A stretch of DNA of 64,000 nucleotides from Klebsiella pneumoniae (GTDB lineage Bacteria > Myxococcota_A > UBA796 > SXON01), in contig CAMAXZ010000006.1 of the NCBI GenBank assembly GCA_945862325.1, forward strand, positions 1 through 64,000. The letters run 5' to 3'. Position numbers and translations under genes: made by a program. The notes under the pieces are model-generated. The model was not told the DNA's origin and did no database searches. It saw only the letters and a list, made by a program, of their open reading frames with translations. This document shows positions 40,421 to 50,498 of the stretch, in pieces (the first letter of the stretch is position 1; each line of letters begins with the position of its first letter).

Positions 40421-40977
40421 GCTTTCGGAGGGTGTGGGCGCGATTTTCGGGCGCCGCCCGCACGCTGACGGCGACCCCGGGCGCTCGTGAGGCGTGGCAC
40501 GCCGGGCGGCGCTGGTACCACGTGTGGCTCCTGACCGTGGACGATCCGCGCGTGACCGCGCGCGTCGACACCGTGCGTCGCGCCCTCGGTGACGCCGTCG
40601 TGCCCTTCTGCGCCGAGGCGCCGCACGTGACGGTCTGGGTCCACGGGTTCGAGGCGCCGCGCGCCCCACACCCCGCCGAGGGCATGCGCGTGCCGATCGT
40701 CGTCGGAGGCGCGAATTCGTTCACGAGCGGCCCGTTCCTCGAGGTGCGCGCGGACGCGCTCCCCGCCCTGCGCGCGGGCTTCCGTGGCCGAGAGGAGCGG
40801 TGGGCGGCGTACCGACCGCACCTGACGGTGGGCCTCTACGCCCGGTCGGGTCCGGCGCCGGAGGTCGTCGCGCGCCTGCGGGCCCACCGGCGGCTGGCGC
40901 CGATCCACGCCGAAGGTCGATTCCTGGCCGCTCGGATCGACGCGTGGGACGCGACGGGGGCGATCTCGCTCGGCTGA
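40417..40977 (+). CDS. 2H phosphoesterase (2'-5' RNA ligase-like)
   Basis: 186 residues. Two H-x-T-x motifs, HVTV at 70-73 and HLTV at 135-138, spaced as in the 2H phosphoesterase superfamily (LigT, CPDase). These enzymes open 2',3'-cyclic phosphates in RNA or nucleotides. The N-terminal 30 residues (SFRRVWARFSGAARTL) are extra. ATG 40417 overlaps the DUF2786 stop by 4 bp, and that link hints at a joint role in RNA metabolism, not proven. Convergent with the HTH gene, 3 bp apart. Confidence 0.85.
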   Translation: MSFRRVWARFSGAARTLTATPGAREAWHAGRRWYHVWLLTVDDPRVTARVDTVRRALGDAVVPFCAEAPHVTVWVHGFEAPRAPHPAEGMRVPIVVGGANSFTSGPFLEVRADALPALRAGFRGREERWAAYRPHLTVGLYARSGPAPEVVARLRAHRRLAPIHAEGRFLAARIDAWDATGAISLG

Positions 40978-40980
40978 GCG

Positions 40981-41241
40981 CTACCAGCTCCCCGAGCTCC
41001 CGCCGGAGTCCCCGGAGTCGGCCGACCCGCCGCCCGGTCCGAGCTCGAGCAGGTCGCCCGGGGTGCAGGCCAGCGCGTCGCAGAGCCGCGCGAGGGTGTC
41101 GAAGCGCACACCCTTCACCTTTCCGGACTTGAGGAGCGAGAAGTTCGCTTCGGTCATGCCGATCTCGGCGGCGACCTCCTTCGCGCGGCGCTTGCGGAGC
41201 GCGAGGACGACGTCCAAGCGCACGATGATGTCGGAGGCCAT
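40981..41241 (-). CDS. YozG-like Cro/C1-type HTH regulator
   Basis: 86 residues. The HTH (IIVRLDVVLALRKRRAKEVA, then AEIGMTEANFSLLKSGKVKG) with CDALACTPGDLLEL is the YozG type that is usually encoded beside a DUF2975 membrane protein, as here. A Gly/Ser/Asp-rich tail is added at the C-terminus. The ATG shares one base with the stop of the membrane gene. It probably represses the pair through the palindromes at 41753-41789. Confidence 0.93.
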   Translation of the reverse strand: MASDIIVRLDVVLALRKRRAKEVAAEIGMTEANFSLLKSGKVKGVRFDTLARLCDALACTPGDLLELGPGGGSADSGDSGGSSGSW

Positions 41242-41717
41242 CAGACGATCGCGTCGTTGTCGAGCTTGATCCGGACGGCTTCGCGGAACACGAGCGCGAT
41301 GCCCACCATGGCGAACCCCATCGCGCCAACGCCGATCGCGAGGTCGTTGAACGCCCACACGACTCCGCGGAAGCCGTCCGGGCCCACCCACGCCGCGAGG
41401 CTCGGGCCGACGACCACGCTCATGAACGCGGCGAGCACGAGGCCCTGACCGCCGGCGCGCAGCGTCCGCACGTTGCGCTCGGTGAACACCTCGTCGTCGC
41501 CGACACGCTCGAAGAAGCGGACGAACTCGACCAGCGCGCCGACGAGGGTCAACGTCGGGAGCGCCAACGCGAACGCGGCGACCACCGACGCGCCGTCGGC
41601 GGTGCCGTTTCGGCCGATGGAGGTCGCCACGTGGAGAAGGACGAGGCCGACGAGCGCCCAGCCGGCGAAGGCGAGGGGGCGAGCGGCGCGACGGACGGGA
41701 GAATCGGGTTGAGTCAT
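41241..41717 (-). CDS. DUF2975 four-helix membrane protein
   Basis: 158 residues with four hydrophobic helices (PLAFAGWALVGLVLLHVATS; VVAAFALALPTLTLVGALVE; GLVLAAFMSVVVGPSLAAWV; LAIGVGAMGFAMVGIALVFR). FTERNVRTLRAGGQGLVLAA is the DUF2975 signature. It forms an operon with a YozG-like HTH, a common pairing whose purpose is not known; it may sequester the regulator at the membrane. ATG 41717 is the first in a sensible context. Confidence 0.9.
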   Translation of the reverse strand: MTQPDSPVRRAARPLAFAGWALVGLVLLHVATSIGRNGTADGASVVAAFALALPTLTLVGALVEFVRFFERVGDDEVFTERNVRTLRAGGQGLVLAAFMSVVVGPSLAAWVGPDGFRGVVWAFNDLAIGVGAMGFAMVGIALVFREAVRIKLDNDAIV

Positions 41718-41752
41718 GGGGGCTCCAAGCCCCCGAAGCATACCCGCCTCGA

Positions 41753-41789
41753 TATCGTCATACGACGAAATATTATCGCAGCACGATAA
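41753..41789 (-). promoter_or_regulatory. Two palindromic operators and AT-rich promoter
   Basis: In an unusually AT-rich patch, two dyads of similar sequence stand side by side: TATCGTCATACGACGA (41753-41768, core TCGTC/GACGA) and TTATCGCAGCACGATAA (41773-41789, arms TTATCG/CGATAA). The minus strand reads GATAAT across them, a good -10. They lie 36-72 bp before the DUF2975 start, fitting autoregulation by the co-encoded HTH protein. Confidence 0.6.
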
Positions 41790-41805
41790 AATCTTGCTGT
41801 CCGAC

Positions 41806-42852
41806 CTACTCCGCCTCGGCGCCTTCGGGCTGCATGAGCCGCGAGGCGGTGGCCGCGACGGCGAGCCGCGCCGTGTTCAGCACCGGCCACACCTCGCGCC
41901 CGGGCACCCCGGCCTGGGCGGCGGCGGCGGCCTCGAGCACGCGCGTGGACTCGAGCGGGCGGCCGTGCCAACGCAGCGTGGTGGCGCACAACCCGCAGGC
42001 GGCGACGAATGCGGGGCGGCGGTCGTCGGTGAGGATGGCGTCGGCCGCGTCGGCGACGAGGGCGTCGGCCTCCGCGCGGCGCGCGTCCTCGTCGAAGACG
42101 ACCTCGGAGCGGAACAGCTCGACGAAGCGGCGCGCCGCGGCCTCGACCGACTCGCCCTGGAACAGGGACAACGGCGCCAGCCAGCCCTCGAGCGAGTCGG
42201 GAGACTCGGGCTGTGGCGGAGTGGCCGTGCCGTCCGGATCGAGCACGCGGGCCGCCATGAGCGTGCCGGGCGGCACGTGCTCGAGGAAGTGGTGCCAGGC
42301 GTGCGCGTGCTGCGGCGCGGTGACCCACCGCTCGGCGAGGGCGAGGCCGGCGACGAAGGGGATCTCTCGGAGGTCCTGGCGGCCCTCGGCCTGACGCCAG
42401 AGGTCGCGCAGCTCGCCGCGCTGCATGTGGGCGTGGCGCGCCTCGCGCACCTCGGCGGCGCCGCCGCACACCACGCCGAGCACGCACGAGCCCTCCGCGT
42501 CGGTGCAGGTCATGAGCAGCTCGACGTCGCCCTCCATGTCCGGCACGGAGAGGAAGGCGCGGGACGGGATGTCCACCTGCTCCTTGCCGAGGCTGAACGC
42601 CCGCGGGGCGACCGCCGCCTCGACCTTGACGCCACGCGAGCGCAGCTTGTGGAGGGCGGCCGCGGCGGCCTTCTTGAGCGCCTTCGGGGCGGCGACGGCT
42701 TGGAGCGCGGCGGTGTTGCCGACCTCCACCGCGGCGGCCAGCGCGGCGTCCGGGTCGGGGAGCGCGGCGAGCTCGCCCACGCCATCGTGGACCCAGGCCA
42801 CGGACGCGGGATCGCCCGAGCGATCGAGGAGGGCGGCGACGACAGGATTCAC
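41806..42852 (-). CDS. Soluble protein of unknown function
   Basis: 348 residues, no signal or membrane helix. The N-terminal half reads like helical repeats (NTAALQAVAAPKALKKAAAA, then ALHKLRSRGVKV). The centre has a possible Cys/His-bearing strand region (LLMTCTDAEGSCVLGVVCGG) and HAHAWHHFLEHVPPG. A C-terminal helical part follows. No family recognised. It starts 26 bp after the malic enzyme stop on the same strand and may be its operon partner. Confidence 0.75.
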   Translation of the reverse strand: MNPVVAALLDRSGDPASVAWVHDGVGELAALPDPDAALAAAVEVGNTAALQAVAAPKALKKAAAAALHKLRSRGVKVEAAVAPRAFSLGKEQVDIPSRAFLSVPDMEGDVELLMTCTDAEGSCVLGVVCGGAAEVREARHAHMQRGELRDLWRQAEGRQDLREIPFVAGLALAERWVTAPQHAHAWHHFLEHVPPGTLMAARVLDPDGTATPPQPESPDSLEGWLAPLSLFQGESVEAAARRFVELFRSEVVFDEDARRAEADALVADAADAILTDDRRPAFVAACGLCATTLRWHGRPLESTRVLEAAAAAQAGVPGREVWPVLNTARLAVAATASRLMQPEGAEAE

Positions 42853-42878
42853 GGGCGGCTCCAGGGAAGCCGAAGCGT

Positions 42879-45146
<2,268 letters not shown>

Positions 45147-45244
45147 CGATGGCTCCGGGGCGTGCCGGCGTATCAAGGCGCGACGCGGGAGGCCGGAGAC
45201 CTCGCGTGGGAGGCTGGAGGGAGGACGTCGGGCTACGCACCTGC

Positions 45245-45877
45245 ATGCTCGTCCAAATGTTGATCATCGGCCTGGTCGGGGCGTGCACCGCCGGAGGCGC
45301 GCCATGCGCCGAAAAGGGCGCTTGCGACGCGGACAGCGCGGCGGACACGAGCGCGGACGCCGACACGGATTCCGACGCCGACGCGGATTCCGACGCCGAC
45401 ACGGATTCGGACACGGATTCGGACCTCGATCCGAGCTTCTGCGACGAGGCGCTCGACACCGGCGCCCCCACGGCCTGCGAGACGGCGACCCTGGCCTGCG
45501 GAGACACGATCGACGCGACGACGCTCGGCGGCGTCGCGGCCACCGACGGCGACGCCTACCTCGCGTGGCACTGCACGCCGTTCCCGGAGGACTACGCCGG
45601 CCCGGAGCGGGTGTTCGCCCTCCCGATCGACCGCCGGATGCGCGTCACCGCGGTGCTCGAGTCTCCGTGCGAAGACATGGATCTGTTCGTCGCGAACTGG
45701 CACGATGACGAGTGCCCCACGGCGGCGAACAGCGTGCTGGAGTGCGAGGCGGGCGAGGCCGCGGGCGACGAGAGCGTGGTGTGGTACGGCTTCGAGGGCG
45801 ACCGCTACCTTTTGTTCGTCGAGTCGAAGTCGGGGGCCGCGGCCAACTTTCGACTCACGATCTCGTGTGAGGGCTGA
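45245..45877 (+). CDS. Lipoprotein with Ser/Thr-Asp repeat spacer
   Basis: 210 residues. MLVQMLIIGLVGAC carries lipobox VGAC. Residues about 28-60 are an Asp/Ser/Ala/Thr repeat spacer encoded by tandem 18-bp DNA units. The folded part has cysteines (FCDEALD, CETATLACGD, WHCTPF, PCEDMDLFVANWHDDECP) and ends FRLTISCEG, a beta-domain plan similar to bacterial pre-peptidase-C-like modules. Surface lipoprotein of unknown function. A second ATG at 45257 is possible. Confidence 0.78.
   Translation: MLVQMLIIGLVGACTAGGAPCAEKGACDADSAADTSADADTDSDADADSDADTDSDTDSDLDPSFCDEALDTGAPTACETATLACGDTIDATTLGGVAATDGDAYLAWHCTPFPEDYAGPERVFALPIDRRMRVTAVLESPCEDMDLFVANWHDDECPTAANSVLECEAGEAAGDESVVWYGFEGDRYLLFVESKSGAAANFRLTISCEG
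45362..45424 (+). repeat. Tandem repeat coding for acidic spacer
   Basis: Units of about 18 bp (GACACGGATTCCGACGCC and variants), three and a half copies, inside the lipoprotein gene at 45245-45877. Each unit encodes six residues of the D-T/A-D-S-D-A type. Confidence 0.8.
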
Positions 45878-45879
45878 CG

Positions 45880-46209
45880 CTACCCGAGCCGCGCGCCCCA
45901 CGCCCTGGCGATCTCCAGCTCGTTCCCCGAGATCAGCTCGGCGCGGGCCGAGCCGCACGCGGGGCAGGGGTGCTCGTCGTGCGGGTACTCGACCCCGCAA
46001 TCCGAGCAGCGGAGCAGCGGGTCCACCACGGTGATCTGCACGTCGACCCCCGGCAGCATCGCGCACAGGGCGGCGCGCAGCAGGTCGCGGTCGATGTCGA
46101 CGAGCGCCCCGATCCGCAGCTCGATGCCGTCGAGGTGGAAGCCGGACGGCGGGAGCTGCGACTGAAGGTGCTCGAGCAGCTGGGACGCGACTTCGCCGAC
46201 CACGGTCAT
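45880..46209 (-). CDS. HypA-like zinc-binding protein without the N-terminal nickel motif
   Basis: 109 residues, HypA length. The zinc motif is complete: Cys68-x2-Cys71 (RCSDCGVEY) and Cys82-x2-Cys85 (CPACGSARAELISGNELEI). True HypA proteins start Met-His-Glu, whose His binds nickel. Here the start is MTVVGEVASQLLEHL, and no in-frame MHE lies upstream. No hydrogenase or other hyp genes are nearby. It may have lost nickel delivery or serve another metalloenzyme. Convergent with the lipoprotein gene, 2 bp apart. Confidence 0.85.
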   Translation of the reverse strand: MTVVGEVASQLLEHLQSQLPPSGFHLDGIELRIGALVDIDRDLLRAALCAMLPGVDVQITVVDPLLRCSDCGVEYPHDEHPCPACGSARAELISGNELEIARAWGARLG

Positions 46210-46295
46210 GCGGGGCGATATTCCGGCGCGGCGGGCGCGCCCAGGCCGGACCGGCGAGCGCGGCGAGCGCGGCCGCTTCGCATTAGCACCTCCGG

Positions 46296-46955
46296 ATGCC
46301 CTATGTGCCCACGGTCGACCTGACGGTCGTGACGGACGCGCCGCTCGACGTCGCCGCGCGCGTGGACGTAGAGCTGCCTCAGCGGATCCGCCTCACGACG
46401 AGCGTCGGGTGGATGCCGAGAGCGTACCTCGATGGATTGAACGAGCTCGCCACCGCGTCGGGCTGGTGGGACGACACCACCGCGACGTTGATCGGGGCCA
46501 CCCTCCAAGACGCCGTGGTCTGGCGCACTCACGTCGGGTGGCGGCCGTCGCCGAAGCTCGGGTTCGTCTTCGGGGCGGGCTACGGGTTCGCCGGCCTCGG
46601 TGGGTCGCTCACGGGGCAGGAGATCGTGGAAGCCGCCCTGGGCGCGTCGTCGCGGGCGAGCGGGGAGGCGGCGGTGGACGCCGCGGCGAGCGTGCACATG
46701 CTCGACGTCACCGCCGGCTGGGAGTGGACGGTGAAGCGCCGCTTCCTCGTGCGCGCCGAGGTCGGCGGGGCGTTCACGGTGGGGTCGGCGGTGCGGCTGA
46801 CCCCGAGCACCGAGAGCCGGTTCGAGCGCGTGACCGACACGATCGACGCCGTGATGGCCGAGGGAGAGGCCTACCTCGAAGACACGATGCGCACGTACGT
46901 ACACACGCCGACCGTCGGGGTCGGCGTCGGGTGGCGGTTCGGCGGTGAGGATTGA
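46296..46955 (+). CDS. Beta-barrel-like protein lacking a signal peptide
   Basis: 219 residues. Alternating strands with aromatic girdle residues (RIRLTTSVGWMPRAYL; VWRTHVGWRPSPKLGFVFG, AGYGF; PTVGVGVGWRF near the end) resemble an outer-membrane barrel or a calycin-like barrel. An in-frame TAG at 46284-46286 rules out a longer N-terminus, so there is no signal peptide in this sequence. Either the 5' end was lost, or the protein is not exported. The stop overlaps the start of the next gene (TTGA). Confidence 0.65.
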   Translation: MPYVPTVDLTVVTDAPLDVAARVDVELPQRIRLTTSVGWMPRAYLDGLNELATASGWWDDTTATLIGATLQDAVVWRTHVGWRPSPKLGFVFGAGYGFAGLGGSLTGQEIVEAALGASSRASGEAAVDAAASVHMLDVTAGWEWTVKRRFLVRAEVGGAFTVGSAVRLTPSTESRFERVTDTIDAVMAEGEAYLEDTMRTYVHTPTVGVGVGWRFGGED

Positions 46956-47500
46956 CGGGCCCCGGACAGGTCGCGATTCAGGTCCGTCGGGCGCTTCAGG
47001 CGGGTGACGGCGCGCTGGCGGCGGCCCTGGCCTCGGAGCTCGACGCGGGCCACCACGCCGAGGTGTTGCTGGGCGCGGGGATCCGCGACGCGCGCGGCGG
47101 CTTCGCCGCCGCGCGCGCCCTGCACGCCGGGGACCTCGTCCGCGGGTGCGCGCTGCTCGCCCGCCCGAACCCGGACGATCGCCTCGACGTGCGCGCCGCC
47201 GCCGCCGTCCTCGACGGCGACGTGCCCGATGAGGTCTCGCGCTCCGGCGACGCGCTCGACGCGCCGGCGGACTTCCGCGCCGCGGTCGTCGCCGCCCCGC
47301 CGCGGGCCCTGCCGGCGCTCGTCGGTGGGGCGCTGCGCCGCGGCGCGTCCGCGTCCGAGGTGGCCGCGGTGTTCGCCGAGCACCCCCTCGCGGCCGTCGT
47401 CCAGCGCTACCTCGACGCGTCCTTCCTGGCGCTCGGCGCCCGTCCCGTGGTGGTCCTGGGTTGGGCGTGGCGCGCGCGGTTCGGGATACGTCGCGCCTGA
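46952..47500 (+). CDS. Small protein of unknown function, TTG start
   Basis: 182 residues. The only in-frame start is TTG 46952, overlapping the previous stop by 4 bp, the coupling style common here. Ala/Arg-rich helical composition (ALAAALASELDAGHHAEVLL; AAVVAAPPRALPALVGGALR) could be a helical-repeat domain. It ends 1 bp before the helicase start and may work with it. Not recognised. Confidence 0.55.
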   Translation: MTGPGQVAIQVRRALQAGDGALAAALASELDAGHHAEVLLGAGIRDARGGFAAARALHAGDLVRGCALLARPNPDDRLDVRAAAAVLDGDVPDEVSRSGDALDAPADFRAAVVAAPPRALPALVGGALRRGASASEVAAVFAEHPLAAVVQRYLDASFLALGARPVVVLGWAWRARFGIRRA

Positions 47501-47501
47501 G

Positions 47502-49769
47502 ATGCCGAGCTTCGCGCCGGTCGGGCAGGTCGTCGCCCTGCTCGGACCGACCAACACGGGCAAGACCCACCGGGCCATCGAACGGATGCTCTCGCACCGC
47601 TCGGGGATGATCGGCCTGCCGCTCCGGCTGCTCGCCCGTGAGGTGTACGACCGCATCACCGCCGAGAAGGGCGAGCAGGCCGTGGCGCTCGTCACGGGCG
47701 AGGAGCGGCGCGTGCCCCCGAACCCGCGCTGGTGGATCTGCACGGTCGAGGCGATGCCCGACAAAGCGGTGGACTTCCTCGCCGTCGACGAGATCCAGCT
47801 CGCGGGGGACCGCGCGCGCGGCCACGTGTTCACCGAGCGGCTCCTGGGCGCCCGCGGCAACAGAGAGACGATGTTCCTCGGCAGCGAGACGATCGCGCCG
47901 CTGCTCGAGCGCCTCGTGCCGGCGGCCACGATCGAGCGCCATCCTCGATTTTCGAAGCTGTCGCACCTCGGCTGGCGCAAGCTCGGCCAACTGCCCAAGC
48001 GCACCGCGATCGTCGCGTTCTCCGCGAACGACGTCTACGCCCTCGCCGAGCGCGTGCGGCGCGCCCACGGCGGCACGGCGGTGGTGCTCGGGGCGCTGTC
48101 CCCCCGCACGCGCAACGCGCAGGTCGCGATGTATCAAGCCGGCGAGGTCGACTACATGGTCGCGACCGACGCCATCGGCATGGGCCTGAACATGGACATC
48201 GCGCACGTCGCCTTCGCGCGGCTCGGCAAGTTCGACGGCCGCGAGTCGCGCGGGCTCTCCGCCGCGGAGGTGGCCCAGATCGCCGGCCGCGCCGGGCGCT
48301 GGCGGCGCGACGGCACCTTCGGCCCGACCGACGATCTCCCCGGGATCGACCCTGAGATCGTGACCGCGGTGGAGTCCCACACCTTCCCGCCGCTCCGGCG
48401 GCTCTGGTGGCGGAGCGCCGCGCTCGACACCTCGTCGGTGGACGCGCTCCGCGCCGGCCTCCTCCGCCCGCCGCCCCACGCCGTCTTGCAGCACGCCCGC
48501 GACGAAGAGGACGCCCGCGCGCTCGAGTCCCTCCTGCGCATGCCCGAGGTGCGCGACCTCGCCACCACGCCCGAGCGGGTCGCGCTGTTGTGGGAGGTCT
48601 GCCGCGTACCGGACTTCCGCAAGACGCTGGACGAGGCCCACGCCGGGCTCCTCGCCCGGGTGTACCTCCACCTCGCGCGGTCCGGGCGCCTGCCGCACCC
48701 ATGGATCGCCCACCAGATCGACGCGCTCGACCGCCCCGACGGCGACATCGATCGCCTCTCGGCGCGCCTCGCGCACGTGCGGACCTGGACCTACCTCACC
48801 CACCGGGCCGGCTGGGTAGAGGACGCCGCGGTGTGGCAACAACGGGCGAGGGAGGTCGAAGATCGCCTGTCGGACGCCCTGCACGTGGCGCTGAGCGAGC
48901 GCTTCGTCGACCGGCGCGGCATGGCGCTGGCGTCGGCGCCGGCCGGGCGGCTCGCCGAGGACGGGGTGGTGCGCGTGGGCGGCTTCGAGGTGGGCGTGCT
49001 TCGCGGGCTCGCCTGGAAGCCGGCGAAGGTCGGGGATCGCGCGGGGGACCGCGCCGCGGCGCGCGCCTTGTCCGACGAGGTCGCGACGCGCGTGGATCGC
49101 CTCGTCGACGCGCCGTACGGGGCGTTCGCGGTCGACGAGGAGGGACACGTGACCTGGGAGGGCGGGCCGGTCGGGCGCCTCGTCGCCGGCGGCTCCGTGG
49201 CAGACCCGGGCTTCCGCGTGGCGCGCAACGATCTGCTCGGTCCGGCGGCGCTCGAGCGCGTGACGCGGCGAGTGGTGGCGTTCGTGCGCGATTGGGTGGC
49301 GGAGGTGCTCGCGCCGCTCCGCGCGGAGGAGGTGCCGCGCGGCCCTGCGCAGGGCCTCCTGTTCGAGCTCGAGCAGGGGCTCGGGTGCGCGGAGGCGCGG
49401 CGCGCCGACCTGTTCGACCCCGAAGAGCGGCGCCTGTTCGCCCGCATGGGCGTGCGCTTCGGGTGGTTCTGGTGCTGGTCGCAGCCGATGTTGGAGCGCG
49501 CCGACGCGCGCGCGGTGCTTTGGACGGTGTGGCGCGGGCCCGAGCGGGACGAGGCGTTCTACGCCGCGATCGGCACGCCGCGCGTCGGAGGCGTCCCCGT
49601 GCGCGTCGACCACCTCGAAGAGGTGGCGGCGAAGGCGCGGCGGGCCGCCCGCGGCGGCGCCGCCTTCGATCCGCCGGAGGGCCCTCCCGGCGTGGCGGTG
49701 GGCGCCCTGCTCGCCGGCCTCGGGTATCGATCCGTCGGCGACCGCTGGGCCTTGAGCGGGCGCCGCTGA
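47502..49769 (+). CDS. Suv3-like DEAD/DExH RNA helicase
   Basis: 755 residues. Walker A GPTNTGKTH (residues about 14-22), motif II AVDEIQLAGD, motif III-like FLGSET, and motif VI EVAQIAGRAGRWRRDGTFG identify the Suv3/mitochondrial-degradosome helicase branch. TDAIGMGLNMDIAHVAFARL is also characteristic. The long C-terminal half contains a SUV3_C-like part and extra helical sequence. The enzyme should unwind structured RNA with ATP. ATG 47502 lies one base after the preceding stop. It closes a three-gene operon. Confidence 0.92.
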   Translation: MPSFAPVGQVVALLGPTNTGKTHRAIERMLSHRSGMIGLPLRLLAREVYDRITAEKGEQAVALVTGEERRVPPNPRWWICTVEAMPDKAVDFLAVDEIQLAGDRARGHVFTERLLGARGNRETMFLGSETIAPLLERLVPAATIERHPRFSKLSHLGWRKLGQLPKRTAIVAFSANDVYALAERVRRAHGGTAVVLGALSPRTRNAQVAMYQAGEVDYMVATDAIGMGLNMDIAHVAFARLGKFDGRESRGLSAAEVAQIAGRAGRWRRDGTFGPTDDLPGIDPEIVTAVESHTFPPLRRLWWRSAALDTSSVDALRAGLLRPPPHAVLQHARDEEDARALESLLRMPEVRDLATTPERVALLWEVCRVPDFRKTLDEAHAGLLARVYLHLARSGRLPHPWIAHQIDALDRPDGDIDRLSARLAHVRTWTYLTHRAGWVEDAAVWQQRAREVEDRLSDALHVALSERFVDRRGMALASAPAGRLAEDGVVRVGGFEVGVLRGLAWKPAKVGDRAGDRAAARALSDEVATRVDRLVDAPYGAFAVDEEGHVTWEGGPVGRLVAGGSVADPGFRVARNDLLGPAALERVTRRVVAFVRDWVAEVLAPLRAEEVPRGPAQGLLFELEQGLGCAEARRADLFDPEERRLFARMGVRFGWFWCWSQPMLERADARAVLWTVWRGPERDEAFYAAIGTPRVGGVPVRVDHLEEVAAKARRAARGGAAFDPPEGPPGVAVGALLAGLGYRSVGDRWALSGRR

Positions 49770-49779
49770 GAGCCGGCGT

Positions 49780-50484
49780 TCAGGCCTCGATCGCCGCCTG
49801 AAGGAGCGCGGGGGTGTCCGGGCCCTCGAGCGTGCGCCCATGGGCGGGGACGAACAGGGTCGGGGCTTCGCGCGCCAGCTCGTCGAGCGCCCAGCGACGG
49901 TAGGCGGCGCGATCGTCGAGGAAGAACGTCTTGAAGAGCGGGTTCGTCATGAGGCGCGCGCGGAACCCGGCGAGCCAGAGCATCGCGCCGGCGGGCCCGA
50001 CCAGCTTCGACTCGTTGACCAGGGCGTCGGTGACGAACCAGGCCACGCCCGCGGGCGTGCGCAGGGACACCCAGACCTCGCCCTGGCGCGCCCCGGGCGG
50101 GCAGAGCAGGCGCATCGGGGCGGGAAGCTCGGCTTCGAGCCCGGAGAGGTCTTCGAACGCCACCCCGGGGACCTGGCGCCGAAGGCGCGGGAGGGCACGC
50201 GGGTGCGCGACGACGCGGGCGTCGGGGTACCGGGCCTTCCACGCCGCGATGCCGGCGTTGTGGAAGTGGTTGGGCGCGAGCAGCCAGGCCGGCCGCCCCC
50301 AACGTGCGAGCTCCGCGTGGCGCGCGTCGTCGAAGGGCGCCCCGGGGGACACGACGAGCAGGCGCCGCCCGTGATCGTCGTCGCCGACGCCGAAGACCGC
50401 CATCCGGGCGCGCGCGGAGCCGTAGCGGATCGCGACGAACGGGAGCGCGGGGTCGAAGGTGGTCCATGGGCTCGAATCGGTCAT
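49780..50484 (-). CDS. Metallo-beta-lactamase-fold protein, DUF4336-like
   Basis: 234 residues. Strand order and motifs (LLAPNHFHNAGIAAWKARYP; DARVVAHPRALPRL; VAWFVTDALVNES; TLFVPAHGRTLEG) resemble DUF4336 and related MBL-fold proteins, with a reduced metal site (H-F-H and PAHG). No signal peptide. Enzymatic role unknown. ATG 50484. It converges on the helicase gene (10 bp). Confidence 0.75.
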   Translation of the reverse strand: MTDSSPWTTFDPALPFVAIRYGSARARMAVFGVGDDDHGRRLLVVSPGAPFDDARHAELARWGRPAWLLAPNHFHNAGIAAWKARYPDARVVAHPRALPRLRRQVPGVAFEDLSGLEAELPAPMRLLCPPGARQGEVWVSLRTPAGVAWFVTDALVNESKLVGPAGAMLWLAGFRARLMTNPLFKTFFLDDRAAYRRWALDELAREAPTLFVPAHGRTLEGPDTPALLQAAIEA

Positions 50485-50498
50485 GGGGGGCTCTCTCG

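Noticed and set aside
45362..45424. 18-bp direct repeats considered as a replication origin or iteron set
   Set aside because: They lie inside a lipoprotein gene and code for its acidic spacer; no rep gene or AT-rich region nearby.
45880..46209. Hydrogenase maturation cluster
   Set aside because: No other hyp or hydrogenase structural genes around the single HypA-like gene, and it lacks the nickel motif.
46206..49841. 1200-codon minus-strand open frame over the helicase gene
   Set aside because: Mirror of the helicase codons with no domain or signal. The plus-strand helicase has clear motifs.
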